A DNA stretch of 64,000 nucleotides, taken from NCBI GenBank assembly GCA_000727475.1, contig KL647296.1, positions 2,028,388 to 2,092,387 of the forward strand. Direction: 5' to 3'. Each line of letters opens with the position of its first letter. The first letter of the stretch is position 1. Positions 10,353 through 22,000 of the stretch are shown here, piece by piece. Under the pieces are notes generated by a model, which did not search any database, was not told where the DNA came from, and saw nothing but the letters and a program-made list of their open reading frames with translations. Made by a program: the position numbers and the translations under genes. This DNA is from Sarcocystis neurona (taxonomy: Eukaryota; Apicomplexa; Conoidasida; Eucoccidiorida; Sarcocystidae).

Positions 10353-12329
10353 TCAAGCTAGGCTTTTCCATTTCGAACTCACGTCAACGAAGATAGCCTC
10401 AGCGGTCGCGACCAGCCACACACCCGAAGGAAGCGACTCACCGGACCGCGTCGCCCGCGGTGGCTGCAGCGGTTTCTCGTGCGAGGACGTCGAACAACCT
10501 CCTTCAAAACTGTTGTCTGTTTGGTGTGTAGTGTGCCTATTTTCTTGGCGCGTGCCGATGGTGTTACTCGTACTGTTTTCGGTACAAGAGCCGCTGTGTT
10601 CTCTCGACACGCTGCAGTCAACACTGCCGTCGTCGGTGCTGCTGCGCGAGCTCGTGACACAACTGTTGTTCTCATCGCACTGCTCGCTTTTCAGCCTGTG
10701 TATAGATCCGTTGCTGGTTGTTCCTTGCTGGGCGTTGCTCGGCTCGTGATCGCCCTGTGAACGCGCTGCAGACGGACTCTCCCGCTTTGGTGGGAACGCT
10801 GCACGCATCTGTTTTGGAATACACGCATAGACTTTCCCCTCAAGGGTGCAGGACGGCATCCTGCTGGCGCCGCCATCTCTGCTGTTGCTGCCGCCGCAGG
10901 TGCGGTTGTCGACGGTGCCAGCATTCCGATCCGACGTCCCTGGTTGACCGCGGCACCTTTCGGACTGGCTGCCCGTACTATTATTGCTCGTTCCGCCACG
11001 CTCTACCTTTCTAATCTCCACAAGAACATAACTTTCAGCAAGGAGCGGCTTGAGGTAATTTACTGTGAGGGATTTTGTGGCTGGTCGAGGCATCAGAAGT
11101 ACCGCGAAATAGCCCATAGCGTTGTCTAGCAATGTGGCAATGAGGCCACCATGGGTTACACCTTTATGTCCACAAACTCTACGGCTCACTCGACAAAGCG
11201 TCAGAAGATGTCTTGCTGTTTCTACCCCCTCCGGGGGCGAAAGAGGGCGTAGGATTACCTGCGGTTCTCGTGAGGGGCTCTGCTCGTGTTTTTCAAGCGC
11301 GCTGCCTGGCGGTTTGTGTTCCGCTGGTTGAAGCAGTGGCTTACGGGGATGGTTTCTCGCGTCTTCTTCCTCTCCATCTATGACTGTCCCACGTGCTGCT
11401 GCAGTGGAGCCCGATAATCTTGTCTGTTTCTGTTCTGTCTTTGTTGCTGCTAAGTCCGTTGATACCACACTTCCGGCTGTTCCCGACTCGTCGAGGAACT
11501 CACCGCTTTCGTCTGTGCTAACAAAATACTGCAGATCTGATACGCCGCCGTGCAATACTAGTGTGTCGTGGAGTAAGTGCCAGTAGCTGTCCTCGTCATC
11601 TACACCCTCTGAGCCAGCACGTGTTGCAGGCGTGTCTGCTGCACCAGAGGCTGCTGGTGCCGCGTTACACTTTGCGTGAGACGTGCTGGGCGATGCACAC
11701 CCGCCTTTGACGTGTGGAGCAGTGTCAGCTGCTGTTGTGGCATCCGATCGAACATTAGCGGCGGTTACTTCAGCACGCTCAGGTACAGTATCAGCAGGAG
11801 ATGCCAAATTCGCTACACTCGTGCCATCACGTACGCCTGACGACGGGCTGGCAGGAGCGTCTCTTACAAAGGAGGCACCAAGAGCGTCAGCAGTAGCCGC
11901 CGTAGATTTGCTCGACGCAGGTGATGTAGCAGCACCAGCTACGAGGACAGTCTCCACAGGTGGTCTAGCAGAGCTATCACAACTTGCTACCGTCGCAGCC
12001 GCATTAGTATGTAACTGTGAAAGCTGCTGCGCCGTAATCACCCCCACGACTGGAAGGCTCTGGTAACTGCGCCTGGTGAAGAAAAAGCGAGTCCAGGAGG
12101 GCAGAGATCCAAGAACGGAATGACCGTCACTTCCATCTATGTAAGGGGACACCATTTTGCATTCTTTTACTCCTGAGGTGTCTTTGTCATCAGGGCTTGC
12201 AGCTCCAGAAGGAGCGTGGACTGCTTCAGGGGACTTGATTTGTGCAGGGCTGCTGTCGCGAGGATCCTGGTGAAGGCACGTGCTTTCACGCGACGACAGC
12301 GGAAAGCAGACAGAGGATACGGCGGCCAT
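10353..12329 (-). CDS. Hotdog-fold thioesterase (PaaI/THEM4-like)
   Basis: A single open frame of 658 codons from an ATG at 12329 (an earlier in-frame TTG is unlikely to be used). The C-terminal part is a 4HBT/PaaI thioesterase domain: CRVSRRVCGHKGVTHGG with the HGG turn at residues 393-395, then LIATLLDNAMGY (the helix carrying the catalytic-site Asp/Asn region), then SLTVNYLKPLLAESYVLVEI. This family hydrolyses acyl-CoA or related thioesters, usually as dimers of hotdog folds. The expected next strand (LEGKVYACIPK) comes after a Ser/Asn/Gly insertion. A second Ser-rich insertion of about 115 residues precedes the final strand GVWLVATAEAIFVDV, so the domain is split by disorder. Residues 1 to about 380 are Ala/Ser/Asp-rich with no domain. 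The last codons contain GAC|GTGAGT, a good donor, so a short 3' exon could replace the last ten residues. Substrate and location cannot be told. Confidence 0.82.
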   Translation of the reverse strand: MAAVSSVCFPLSSRESTCLHQDPRDSSPAQIKSPEAVHAPSGAASPDDKDTSGVKECKMVSPYIDGSDGHSVLGSLPSWTRFFFTRRSYQSLPVVGVITAQQLSQLHTNAAATVASCDSSARPPVETVLVAGAATSPASSKSTAATADALGASFVRDAPASPSSGVRDGTSVANLASPADTVPERAEVTAANVRSDATTAADTAPHVKGGCASPSTSHAKCNAAPAASGAADTPATRAGSEGVDDEDSYWHLLHDTLVLHGGVSDLQYFVSTDESGEFLDESGTAGSVVSTDLAATKTEQKQTRLSGSTAAARGTVIDGEEEDARNHPRKPLLQPAEHKPPGSALEKHEQSPSREPQVILRPLSPPEGVETARHLLTLCRVSRRVCGHKGVTHGGLIATLLDNAMGYFAVLLMPRPATKSLTVNYLKPLLAESYVLVEIRKVERGGTSNNSTGSQSERCRGQPGTSDRNAGTVDNRTCGGSNSRDGGASRMPSCTLEGKVYACIPKQMRAAFPPKRESPSAARSQGDHEPSNAQQGTTSNGSIHRLKSEQCDENNSCVTSSRSSTDDGSVDCSVSREHSGSCTENSTSNTIGTRQENRHTTHQTDNSFEGGCSTSSHEKPLQPPRATRSGESLPSGVWLVATAEAIFVDVSSKWKSLA

Positions 12330-14280
12330 TATATAACAGTGAATCAAAATAAAGAAAGACAAGAACTCCTTGGTCTTTGCCAGGAATATTAGGTGTTTGT
12401 CGCCGCTTATTTCTCTCCAGGTATGTATTTTTTGCTGCGAAGCATTCTCCGCTTTCTCGCTTTCCTTCTCCCCTGCTCTTCCTATTCGACTTTTCGGCCG
12501 TGGAACGCCGACTTATACCCGTGTGCTCGCGTACTCGCCTCTTTCCGCCGCTTTACTGACTAGTGGTACGAAAACTATAAGGCTGCAGGACATGTTAGTG
12601 CGTCTTCACTTTTACCCGCTGCCTGTCTTGTACTTCCGTTTTGGGGACCCCTGGAGGGTTACCCTCGTTCAGTTTCTCCGAAATATCTATCCGACGAATC
12701 TATGTGTGGCAGGACGACAGCGTAGTCCTATAAACACTCGTAGACTTCCACCAGCGTACACACCTGTACCTTAATACGTGCGCGCACGGACTGGCGAGTG
12801 AAGACGAGTAGCACCTGGGACTTGAGATCCCAACGACTTCCTACGAACAGTTCCCTTGCTGTTTCTCGTGCCGTGGGGAACACAACGCAAGGGACTTCGT
12901 GCGCTGATGGAGGATCAAACCGTCGCCGGCTGCGCACATTAACGCTCCCCAGCAGCAGCCGGAAGAGACGGCGAGAAGACAGCAGAAATCGACTTGAAGG
13001 CACACCCCTGAGGCAGCGTGACCTTATCCAACAACAAAGAAGAAAAATCTACTTACTGTCGACGACTTTGCCGCTGTCTTCTGTCGCACAAACGAAAAAC
13101 ATATATCGTGTTGCATAGGGGGAGCGCCGGGATGGCGATGACAGATGAAGGTCTACGTACACATTTTTCGCTGAGAACAACAAGAGGCAAAGTGAAGGTT
13201 GTCACGCAGTCTGAAAGCATTATCTTTTACTCTTTCGCACCTGTGTTTTCCCTGGGGAGGTTACTACACCCCGGTAAAGCTGTTTTAGGGGGGGGGGGAC
13301 TACAGAGACGAGATACCGGTGTATTATGCATGCGCGCAGCAGTGTGGGGGCACGGTTAGTCTCATAACGTAGACCACTACGTAACCGAGTCCACGTAAGC
13401 GTGTCTACCTGTTGGCCGTATAAAGCTGGTCTACATGCTTGGCAGCGTATATATACATATGCGTGTAAATCCACGTATGTCTACGTAAATAACGGCGGAG
13501 TAGGAATTCAATATCTCTTCACAAATATATGCTTTCATACGCACAAGCACACATATGTGGATAAATCCCACTACACGTCCTCAATATGCTATCGTAGGGA
13601 GATGCTTTTGTCTACCTTTTACATCGGTGCATCTCCAGCCGTCTCTCACGAGATATCTGCATACACCTGCATACGCGGACGCGCATATTTCTCGCTCTGT
13701 GGTCGCAATGTACTATTACTCATGTGATTTATGCATTCGCGTGCGTGCAAATACATCGTTGTACGACTACTTCACAGTCCTCCACGTACAGCAGCGCGGA
13801 ACGCTTCCTTGAATGGCGTGAAGCCGTTTTTCTTCCCACAAAGAGACGGACATACGCAAAAGCAGTCATTGCTTCCTCTGGCGTTCGACCGTGTACCCAT
13901 ACATCATAGGAAGTCAAAAATGCTTTGCAACTGCACTCGCACTGCTTCAGTGTAACTCACTTGTGTGCAGGTCGTACCACATATGCAATTCCCGCAGCTT
14001 GGCTCTTCGCTGCAGTCTGTTGTATGATCCAGTGCACCTGCTAAGGTCGCTAAGGTACTGTTTCTGTGTGTGTCCATTAAGAACGGCTATCATCCCAGCG
14101 TGTTGCTCAGTATTTCAATGTAAGACAAAGAGACGTGAAGAAGATCTGTGTGTCTGCGGATACGCGTGAGAGCCACAGGGGTGAATGCGTAATACCAGAA
14201 CCATTTCCTCCACCTCCGAAGACGCGTGCGCTAACTCTGATGCTTTTTACGCCGGCATTTACTTTTCAAAGCCGGTGGTC
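12330..14280. other. Unassigned interval upstream of the thioesterase
   Basis: Contains the presumed promoter side of the minus-strand thioesterase, including an AT-rich ttatataac at 12329-12337. Open frames of 60-134 codons occur on both strands (plus 12370-12774, minus 12728-13003) but overlap each other and lack motifs. A tract of ten G residues is at about 13290-13299. Confidence 0.35.
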
Positions 14281-14294
14281 ATGTGCCGTTAGTT

Positions 14295-14440
14295 AGCTGG
14301 TACGACGTGCGGGACTGGCCACGTTCTTTCAGGGTTTCATCTAAGCAGAGTTGGTTCACCTCATGCCGCTTCTTAGCTCCTAGGACGTGCAGGACTGGCC
14401 ACGTACTTCCAGGGCTTCGGCTAGTCTCGGCAGATTCCTT
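14295..14440. repeat. Imperfect direct repeat, about 45 bp, two copies
   Basis: The blocks ggactggccacg plus flanks at about 14300-14345 and 14380-14425 match (gacgtgc.ggactggccacgt, then cttycagggyttc). The unit offset is about 80 bp. No coding frame is common to both copies. Confidence 0.65.
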
Positions 14441-16610
14441 CGTCAGTGTACACAAGTCTCGTTGAACGAACTCGAGACCGACGGAAGTAGTCATAAATAT
14501 GCAAACTCGAACGCGCTGCCGTAGTAGGTCGTACGTTCGAAAATTAAGCTCTTAATCCCCTCATATCCTGTAAAAAAACATGGAATGTACGGCTGCCACC
14601 CGCTACATGATGCTCGTTACAGCAGTCTGTCTCATTAGCGACTGAAACGAAGTTGCTGATCTTTAGTATTCACTGTACTTCTCTGCAGATTTACTTGCGC
14701 CGTGAGGGCAGGAAGATCTGGTAGCTGCCATCCTCAAGGAAGTAAACAGTGCACCGCACTAGTCTTTTAAGCCACAGTGCACGTGTAGAGAAAATAAATA
14801 TTACCTTGATAAAGGTACGGGTTCATTTTGACGTGGATTTCACTATTGGAACCGTTTTAGTATGCTGCACTTCTGAGTGCACCACACAACGACAATGGCA
14901 AACTATAAGAATTCAGATTCCTGCTTGGCCTCTCTAGAGGTGAGAACACAGACACACGTACATCCAATCTCGCGACAAGGTAATTGGAAGGGACAGGCTA
15001 CGCCGACAAAATATGGGCTGGCACAGCTTATAACGTAGAACAGCTCTCATTTTCACGGGCGAGTCTACCGGGAGCAATTCGTCGTTCAGAAGAGAAATTG
15101 GCTGCATCTTTCCGTCTGCCATCCGATGAAAAGAAGCAGTCGCCCCTTCGGTAACGTGCATATCTCTTCCTTTCTCTATACGCCCAGATAGACAAACACA
15201 TGCTTCCGCGTTGCAGTCTCCGGACCACCAGCACCTGCACACGTAGCGAAGTAGAAGGTACAATACATGGACAACGGATTCGTCATCGCATGGAGAGAGG
15301 CTACCTTAGCGGGAGGGTTACGTCATTACTCAGGCCTGTAGCCTGAAGGCGACAGTGGCGACAGGGTGCTTTGCCAACCGCAAGGTCGCGCAGTGCGAAG
15401 ACCGCTTCCCTCCTGAACAAAGTTTGATTTTCGTTAGGGCTTCGTCACTTGTTAAAACACCAGAATTAAGCGACACGTTTGACGACCTCTGGAAAAATAT
15501 ATATCAAGCTTCCGCTGTATTGGTTGCCTTTTGAGCAATGAAACGCCAACTACGCCCCTTAGAAAAAAGTCCCATATCTCCTGTCGCATTGGTACCCTGC
15601 ACACTAGGCTGTCGATGCGGGAGGGTAAGACAGAAAAACACTTTACTGGTACTGCAGTCCCTGCTTGACTGCAGTGCACAGGGATCTTCTCTTATTATTT
15701 TACTACCACTACTACTACCACTGGGCCGTAGTAGTAGTAGGAGGAATAGTAAAATAAAGACAGGAGGCGTAGTAAAGATACTACTACTACTAGGCCGTAG
15801 TTGAAGTAGTAGTAGTGGTAAATAGTAAGAGGAGACGTAGTAAGGATGTTGAGTTTCCTGCTGTCTTCGTGCAATAGAGGAGCTTAAGGTTTCGCTGTCT
15901 CGTCGTGACGGAGACACAAACGGCTTTGTTACCTTTTTGAACCAAATATGCATCAAGTGAATGTAGAATTTACACGAAAGAAGAGAATGCAGGCTAGTAA
16001 GATGTCCAATTCACGGCGCGTGACGTAGGCCCTGAACCTGCATCTTTTCGAACTGGTGTGGTTTTGTAGCTATGGGTATAAATGTCTGAGAGGGACTGGC
16101 CCCGTTGTTGGCTGCGAGGGCAGCGATCTGCTGACTGCACGTGTAGCACCAACCAGTGCTCTGTAGCCTTTGTGGCTTCTCCTCTCCTACGTGATTTGCC
16201 GATGTGCGTAGATACCATGCTGCCACCCCATGGGCTAAGGGTACGCGGGAACATGCACACGAGTGCGCGTACACATTAATGCACACGCGAGGGTATTATC
16301 GCTTATATGTGTGTAGGTAAGCCTGTCATTTACATATGTGTATACAAACGAAGGTCCTTGTTTACTGAGCGTGTACACATTATACATATTTTCTGTACTT
16401 GCGTACTCGAAAGCGGGAGCAGTCTACGTGACCATCCGGTGCGAAGTCGACTCACCGCGCACAAATGACAATGCTTTATTATACTGCTGCTACACCCTTG
16501 GTTCCTGGGTGTGCCGTTCGGGCTCTGGCATTTGCTAGTGTCTAACGTGGAAACTGCGACTGCACACTTCCGCATACAAAGCCGCCAACTGGACAACGCT
16601 TGATATTCTC
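14441..16610. other. Unassigned interval with an inverted trinucleotide patch
   Basis: No confident gene. Short frames up to 150 codons (minus 15504-15956) arise mainly from stop-free ACT/AGT triplets at 15690-15835. The remainder is mixed sequence without recognisable motifs. Confidence 0.35.
15690..15835. repeat. ACT/AGT trinucleotide repeat in inverted arrangement
   Basis: Runs of act (15702-15719) are followed by gggccg and runs of tag (15728-15741); the same pattern repeats at 15779-15794 (act) and 15803-15818 (agt/tag). The halves are self-complementary and could form two hairpins, each with a ggccg-type loop. Confidence 0.7.
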
Positions 16611-16613
16611 ACA

Positions 16614-16918
16614 GAGAGCAGGCGGGGGAAGCCGTGGAACCCATTCCATACGTATTGAAGAATTCGCGGGCGTGTCTTTCGAATCAGGGCTCGTGCACAT
16701 TGCTGTTGCCCAATGGTGGGTCTCCCCTTGGAAGTGCATCTGTGTACTGCCTCATGCCAAGGCGCTTGGGCGTGTCACTTACCCGTGGACGCACTGGAAT
16801 GGGGAAAGTATTACGAACAAACGCCGCATGGCCGCTAACGCTTCTTTCTCTACTCCAGAGTGAGCCAAAAGTGCACATGTACACGGGTCAATTGAGACAC
16901 ATAGATCCGCACACGTGA
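16614..16918 (+). CDS. Possible exon of unknown gene
   Basis: After a good acceptor (gatattctcacag) two plus-strand frames are open. The longer one has about 100 codons, starting EQAGEAVEPIPYVLKNS and containing SCTLLLPNGGSPLGSASVY, up to a stop at 16916-16918. The other ends at a GTGGGT donor near 16712. No family recognised. Upstream and downstream exons were not found, so this remains a candidate only. Confidence 0.25.
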
Positions 16919-19069
16919 ACACATACGCTGGCGAACCTGGACACAGTAAATCGGACCACTCCCACTCACTCATGTATTTAAAAGGCGAATCCACGCCTGT
17001 TCACCTGGTGAAGCGCTAAAGAGACCGCAGGATGTCTCTTACTGCAGACGCGTATGTCTAGAGGAGCGTAGTATCTGCAGTATTTTCCTCAATTTGGTTT
17101 CCGCCAGGTTGCAGGTTTTGAAGCACTAAACACAATGAAGCATGTCCCTTTTCGCGTGAGGCTATGTACAGACAAGCACTGTATTTCCTCCACTTCGTTC
17201 CTACCAAGTTACACGAAGTCTCTTTAGGTGCTTTTCAGAGGGGGAGAGCGTGCTAGTGGTGCACACGCAGAGGTGCCACCCACGAGGGGCAAAACGTTAA
17301 GTCGCCACAAAAACATGTAGGTACGTAGCTACGAAGAACTACAACCTGGAGAAACAGCAGTTAAACTTTTCAGCAACTACGAAGAAGGGTATTTATGTAG
17401 GCATATCCGAATGTGTACGCGTGCTTCGTTTCCGGTGGTGGAGTCTGACTATGTGAGTTGGAACGTCTTCCGGCTTTCGTGGCTGCGGCTGGGGCTGCTG
17501 CTGCTGCTGCTGCGCCTGCTGCTGCGGCGGTTGCTGGGGCTGCCGGTGCCGCTGGTACTCCACCCGCTGCCACTGCTCCAGCCGCTATTACCGCTCTAGC
17601 GGTCGCCGGTGTTGCGATCACCTCTTGCTTGCTGTTGTTGTTGCTGTTTCCCGGGCGCCGCGCTCCAGCGCAACTCGTTGGAGGCCTTCGATGCTTCTCG
17701 AACAGCCCGGCAGTGATGAATCTGCCTCACGCGCAGTCCCCCCCCATTGGTGTTGTGTAGAGAGATGACCAGGCCACTGCTGCAGTATCGACAATGCAGC
17801 TGCGACAAGCCTCCCGTTGTTACTGGTGCTGTTGCATTCTGTGTAACCGCAGTCGATAGATGCAGCATACGACAAAGGATGGCATACTCGCAGTGTCCTG
17901 TTTGGTGTTGCGGCCTTTAAAAGACTGGACGTCGTGGGGTGGTAGACAGGAACTTCTACCTGTCAGGGGCAAGGGAAGAGCAGGAGAGATCGGCAAATTA
18001 GTAGTAGGAGTACGCGAGCGGGTGACGGTCTACCAAAGGAGGGAAAAAGGCTTCAATAGGAGTTATTATGACTCGACTCTCTCCTGCAGTGCACATAGAT
18101 CCACTAGATCTTTGTGAAAGCACTTTTCCCCTCACGCTGTTACCGTTGTTGTGCTGAACAAAGATTTTCGGCGGCTTTGTTTTGAGTGCAGATGGTGGTA
18201 GACCCGCACCGCTCCCCAAGGGCGCCGGCCGGTAACTCCTGTACAGAAGTCGATGTGGACCGCCGCTGTTGAACACTCCGTATGTTGTATACTGCACACG
18301 AAGACACGGTCCTACTCCAAATCGTCGTCCCATCTGTTCAGTAAGCATTCCATCACTCTAAGCGTGCATCAAGGAGGCAACGTTTTGGTCTGGGAACAGT
18401 GTTCGTGTCCGCGAAAGTTGATCTTATCGACTGTACGTTACGGCCAGAGCCGCTTATGAAACTGCGCATGCGCGCATGGGACTGGTTTTGCTGCTTTTAC
18501 GACGCTCGACCTTATACCGGTAGATTTCGGCCTCCGACACACCTTTTGCTGAGCCGACTAGAACCGCGTCTATCCATATAGACCCAGAGTCCTGCATATA
18601 CGAGTAAATGGACACCGGGACCCAAGAGCTGGGAACAGACAAGGCCGAAAGCGATTGAGTAAGCAAGCACAACAACAGCGGCTCTGGTGTACATTCCACC
18701 ATACCGAGAACGAAACCGCACGACAGATCTGCCGAGAGCGGTGGCAGCAGTGGAAAAGGGGGCACCTGCGGCCGAAGGGGGAGGGGAAAGAGACAACGTA
18801 CTTTCAACAGGAGGGAAGGCTTTCCCGGGCTTCGATCCCCGCCCCTGCTGCAAAACTGTTATTCGTGTGCAGCACATCCGTCAGCACAGAAGGGATCAAG
18901 CAGTGCGGCACAAGTACTACCACATGCGCAAAGCAAAAAAGTAAAGAAACAGCGCGCACGCGGGCACACTTCCAGCGACAGGTAACAGTCACGGCTTCGT
19001 CGGTCCCCAGCTTCCTGAATCTGCGTCGCCGCAACAGTTTTTTCCGTTCGCGAATACGAACACAAACAC
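16919..19069. other. Interval upstream of GPN1, with the first CTG array
   Basis: Marks the transition into repeat-rich DNA. A CTG/GCN array (about 17478-17600) gives overlapping Ala-rich and Leu-rich frames on both strands; these look like repeat artefacts. Two diverged copies of an approximately 100-bp block (aagcRctaaa ... tttcctc.a.tt.g.ttcc) seem present at 17012-17115 and 17130-17215. The last 400 bp upstream of 19070 should hold the GPN1 promoter and 5' UTR. Confidence 0.35.
17478..17600. repeat. CTG/GCC trinucleotide array
   Basis: Interrupted (CTG)n on the plus strand. It is the leftmost member of the CAG/CTG family that dominates the rest of the window. Confidence 0.8.
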
Positions 19070-22000
19070 ATGGACAACAGACGGCTACACGAGGGGGGGG
19101 ACTGCGGAAAGTGCTACTGTGAACTTCCGCAAGAAGCCGCAGAGATGGCTTCTTCTGACGTAGTCTCGTCCACTCTCCTCGCCTCTTCTGTCGATGCTGC
19201 TGTTCCACCGCCTGCTGCTGCTGCTGCGTCATCTGCCGCTTCCCACGCCGTTGATGCAACCGCTGTTGTGAGGAGTTCTGGTGCCGTTTCTGCTTGCGCT
19301 GCGCCTGCTCCATCGCAACTAGGTGCAGAAGTTGCTGCCGGGCGCACCTCCTCTGCCATGACGAGTCCTGCTTGGCGTATTTCTCCTCCGTCTTCCGCAG
19401 CGACTGTAGGCGCTTCTCCCGCAGGAAGGTCTCCCCCACGTGGCTCTGCTGCTGTTGAGTTACCAGCTACGACCCCTGCCATGCCAGCTGCCTCCTCACA
19501 CGCCCTTTCTGCCTCGTCTGCAGGGGCTCCACCTCGTCCCCCCGCTGCTTCTGCTGCTGCTTCTCTACCTGCTCCCGCTGCCGCTGCAGCCCCTGGTGAT
19601 TCTTGCGCTTCTTTCTCCGCCGGTAGTTCTGTTGCTCTTCAGCATGCCCCAGCTGGATATGTGTCGGCTTCGTCTGCTGCTGCCGATGCTGACACTTCGG
19701 CTGCTGCTGCTGCTGCTTGTGCCTCGTCGGGGACTGGCGCCTCATCGGCTGCAGCTTCTCCCGCCTCTGCGTTGGCGGTGGTCGTCATAGGGATGGCGGG
19801 CAGCGGCAAGAGCACGTTTGTGGGTGCGCTCCAGCGTCACCTGGCTGCAGCGGGAAGGCGTGTTTATACCGTGAACCTGGATCCTGCGGCCGTGGCGCTT
19901 CCGTACGACGCGGTGAATATTGACATCCGGGACACGGTGAATTACAAGCGCGTGATGGAGCACTACCACTTGGGCCCGAACGGGGGAATTTTGACGGCGT
20001 TGAATTTGTTCGCGACAAAGTTCGGCGATGTGCTGGCGCTTCTGGAGCAGCGGAAGCAGACACACGACGTAATTCTGCTCGATACACCAGGCCAGATCGA
20101 GGCGTTTACCTGGTCCGCCAGCGGCTCGATCATTCTTGAAAGTCTCGCTGCTTCTTTGCCTACCTGTGTCTGCTATATCCTCGACACGCCTCGCTGTTGC
20201 AGACCCGTCACGTTCATGAGCAACATGCTGTACGCCTGCAGCGTCCTTTACAAAGCCAGGCTTCCGTTTCTGGGCGTCTTTAACAAAATCGACGTTACGA
20301 GCCACGCCCTCTGCCAGAAGTGGATGACCGACTACGATGCGTTCCAGGTAAAAAAGTGCAGCGGCCACTTAGAGACTCCTGGCTGAAATACGTTATAAAC
20401 GCTTCTCACACCACACATATCACAGAGAGGAACTGCAGCAACAGCAGCCAAAGCGATCACCTGAGCAGCCGTCCTTCCGCCAGAAGCAACCGCAGGGGGC
20501 GGAATCAAAGGGAAGCGTCGCGGCAGCGCCAGAGGTGTGTAGGTAGTAGCCTCTGTCCAGTCGTTGACACAGACGCAGAAGAGACGGAGCAGCAGGATTG
20601 AATGCATCGCAGAACCACCAGCAGAGCAACAGCAAGACTCACGTGAAGCCGTCCCCAGGCGTGAGCAGGAACAGCCGATATGCGACAGCAGGAGGCAGCA
20701 CGGGGGGAGAAGGAGGGCAGGAGGCCGCACGTGGAGAGTAGCGAAAAAGGTCGAGCGACACGTCGCGACGACCTTCTTATGTACGCGTGGAACAGAGAGT
20801 AGCTGTCACGTACCAGCTACTGCAGACGAAAATCCGTCACAGACTATCCAGTGACTGTGTGTGTGTGTGTGCTGCTGCTGGAGCCGGACATTGACGCGTG
20901 CGTGAATCTATGTGTGAGTGGGAGGAAGACGAGGAGGACAAGGAGGGACAGACGAGGAGGCCGAGCGGCCTACGCATCTGCTATGCCAGTCACGGCTGTG
21001 TTCGACGCGTATTTGCTGGCCGCGTTGTTGTCCGTTCGCTGCACTGGGTAATACCGAACGCCAAAGGTTGTACGCACGTTGACTACAAAGACTCCCAGCG
21101 ACTGCGAGATGAGGGGGCAAACTTTACATGTGACATGGCGTGTCTATAATATATGTGTGGGTCAACCACCTTGGGAAGCGTTCCAGGCGCGTACGCATCG
21201 TCGCCTAGCTATCTGCGCACTCCCGAGCTGTCAGCAGCTGCTTCGTATTGTCGGCGCAGCTCTGGAAGCGACGTGATCAAGCCGTCGCAAGATACCGGAG
21301 AAGTTCGCGTGATACGTACATTCAGTTACACGTAGACACGCCTGAATAGAGACGCGTACCCCCACATATTTATGTGGTTATTGATGCACACACGTAGAGG
21401 TACGTGCGAGCGTAGAAAACATGGGGTGTACCAGTATACGTAGGTGGTTACGTTCAAGTCTGCATGCGTACACATGTGTATGTATGTATTATGCTTGTGT
21501 ATATGCGTACGTACATAGACATATGTGCACGCGTAGTGACATGTGTGTAGGCGTATTTAGGTTTCTACGTACATGCCTCCATAGATATACATCCACAAAC
21601 GTTCGCATACCTACGCCGCAGTGGCGTAGATACCGTTCCTGGGCCGGAGTCGTGCGAGCAGGCAACCGTTCAAGTACGCGAGCTGCAGCGTGTTGCTGGA
21701 CTGACTAAGCAGCTACTGCTGTCAGGCAAATTACCTCCTGTGCAGTCACTTCTCATATACGTACAAGTGGCATTCTCTTTCCCCCTCTCTCTATATAATG
21801 TGTATATCCCCAAGTACATCCCTGTGTGCGTGCTGGCGAGGTAAGAGCGTGAAGTTTTGGGCTCTGCGAGTACACTGGAGCCAGCGTGGTCCAGCTGACA
21901 TGGGTGTGGCGTGACCGCTGCATTTCTTCAGTTGCAGACGAATTGTTGTTACCGCGAGGAGGACGCGTGTGCATATTACATAGCTCTTCTTATTTGGTTT

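Noticed and set aside
18804..19439. 211-codon Gln/Arg-rich minus-strand frame
   Set aside because: Antisense shadow of the triplet-rich GPN1 exon 1.
19742..20368. 208-codon minus-strand frame
   Set aside because: Exact antisense of the conserved GPN1 GTPase domain.
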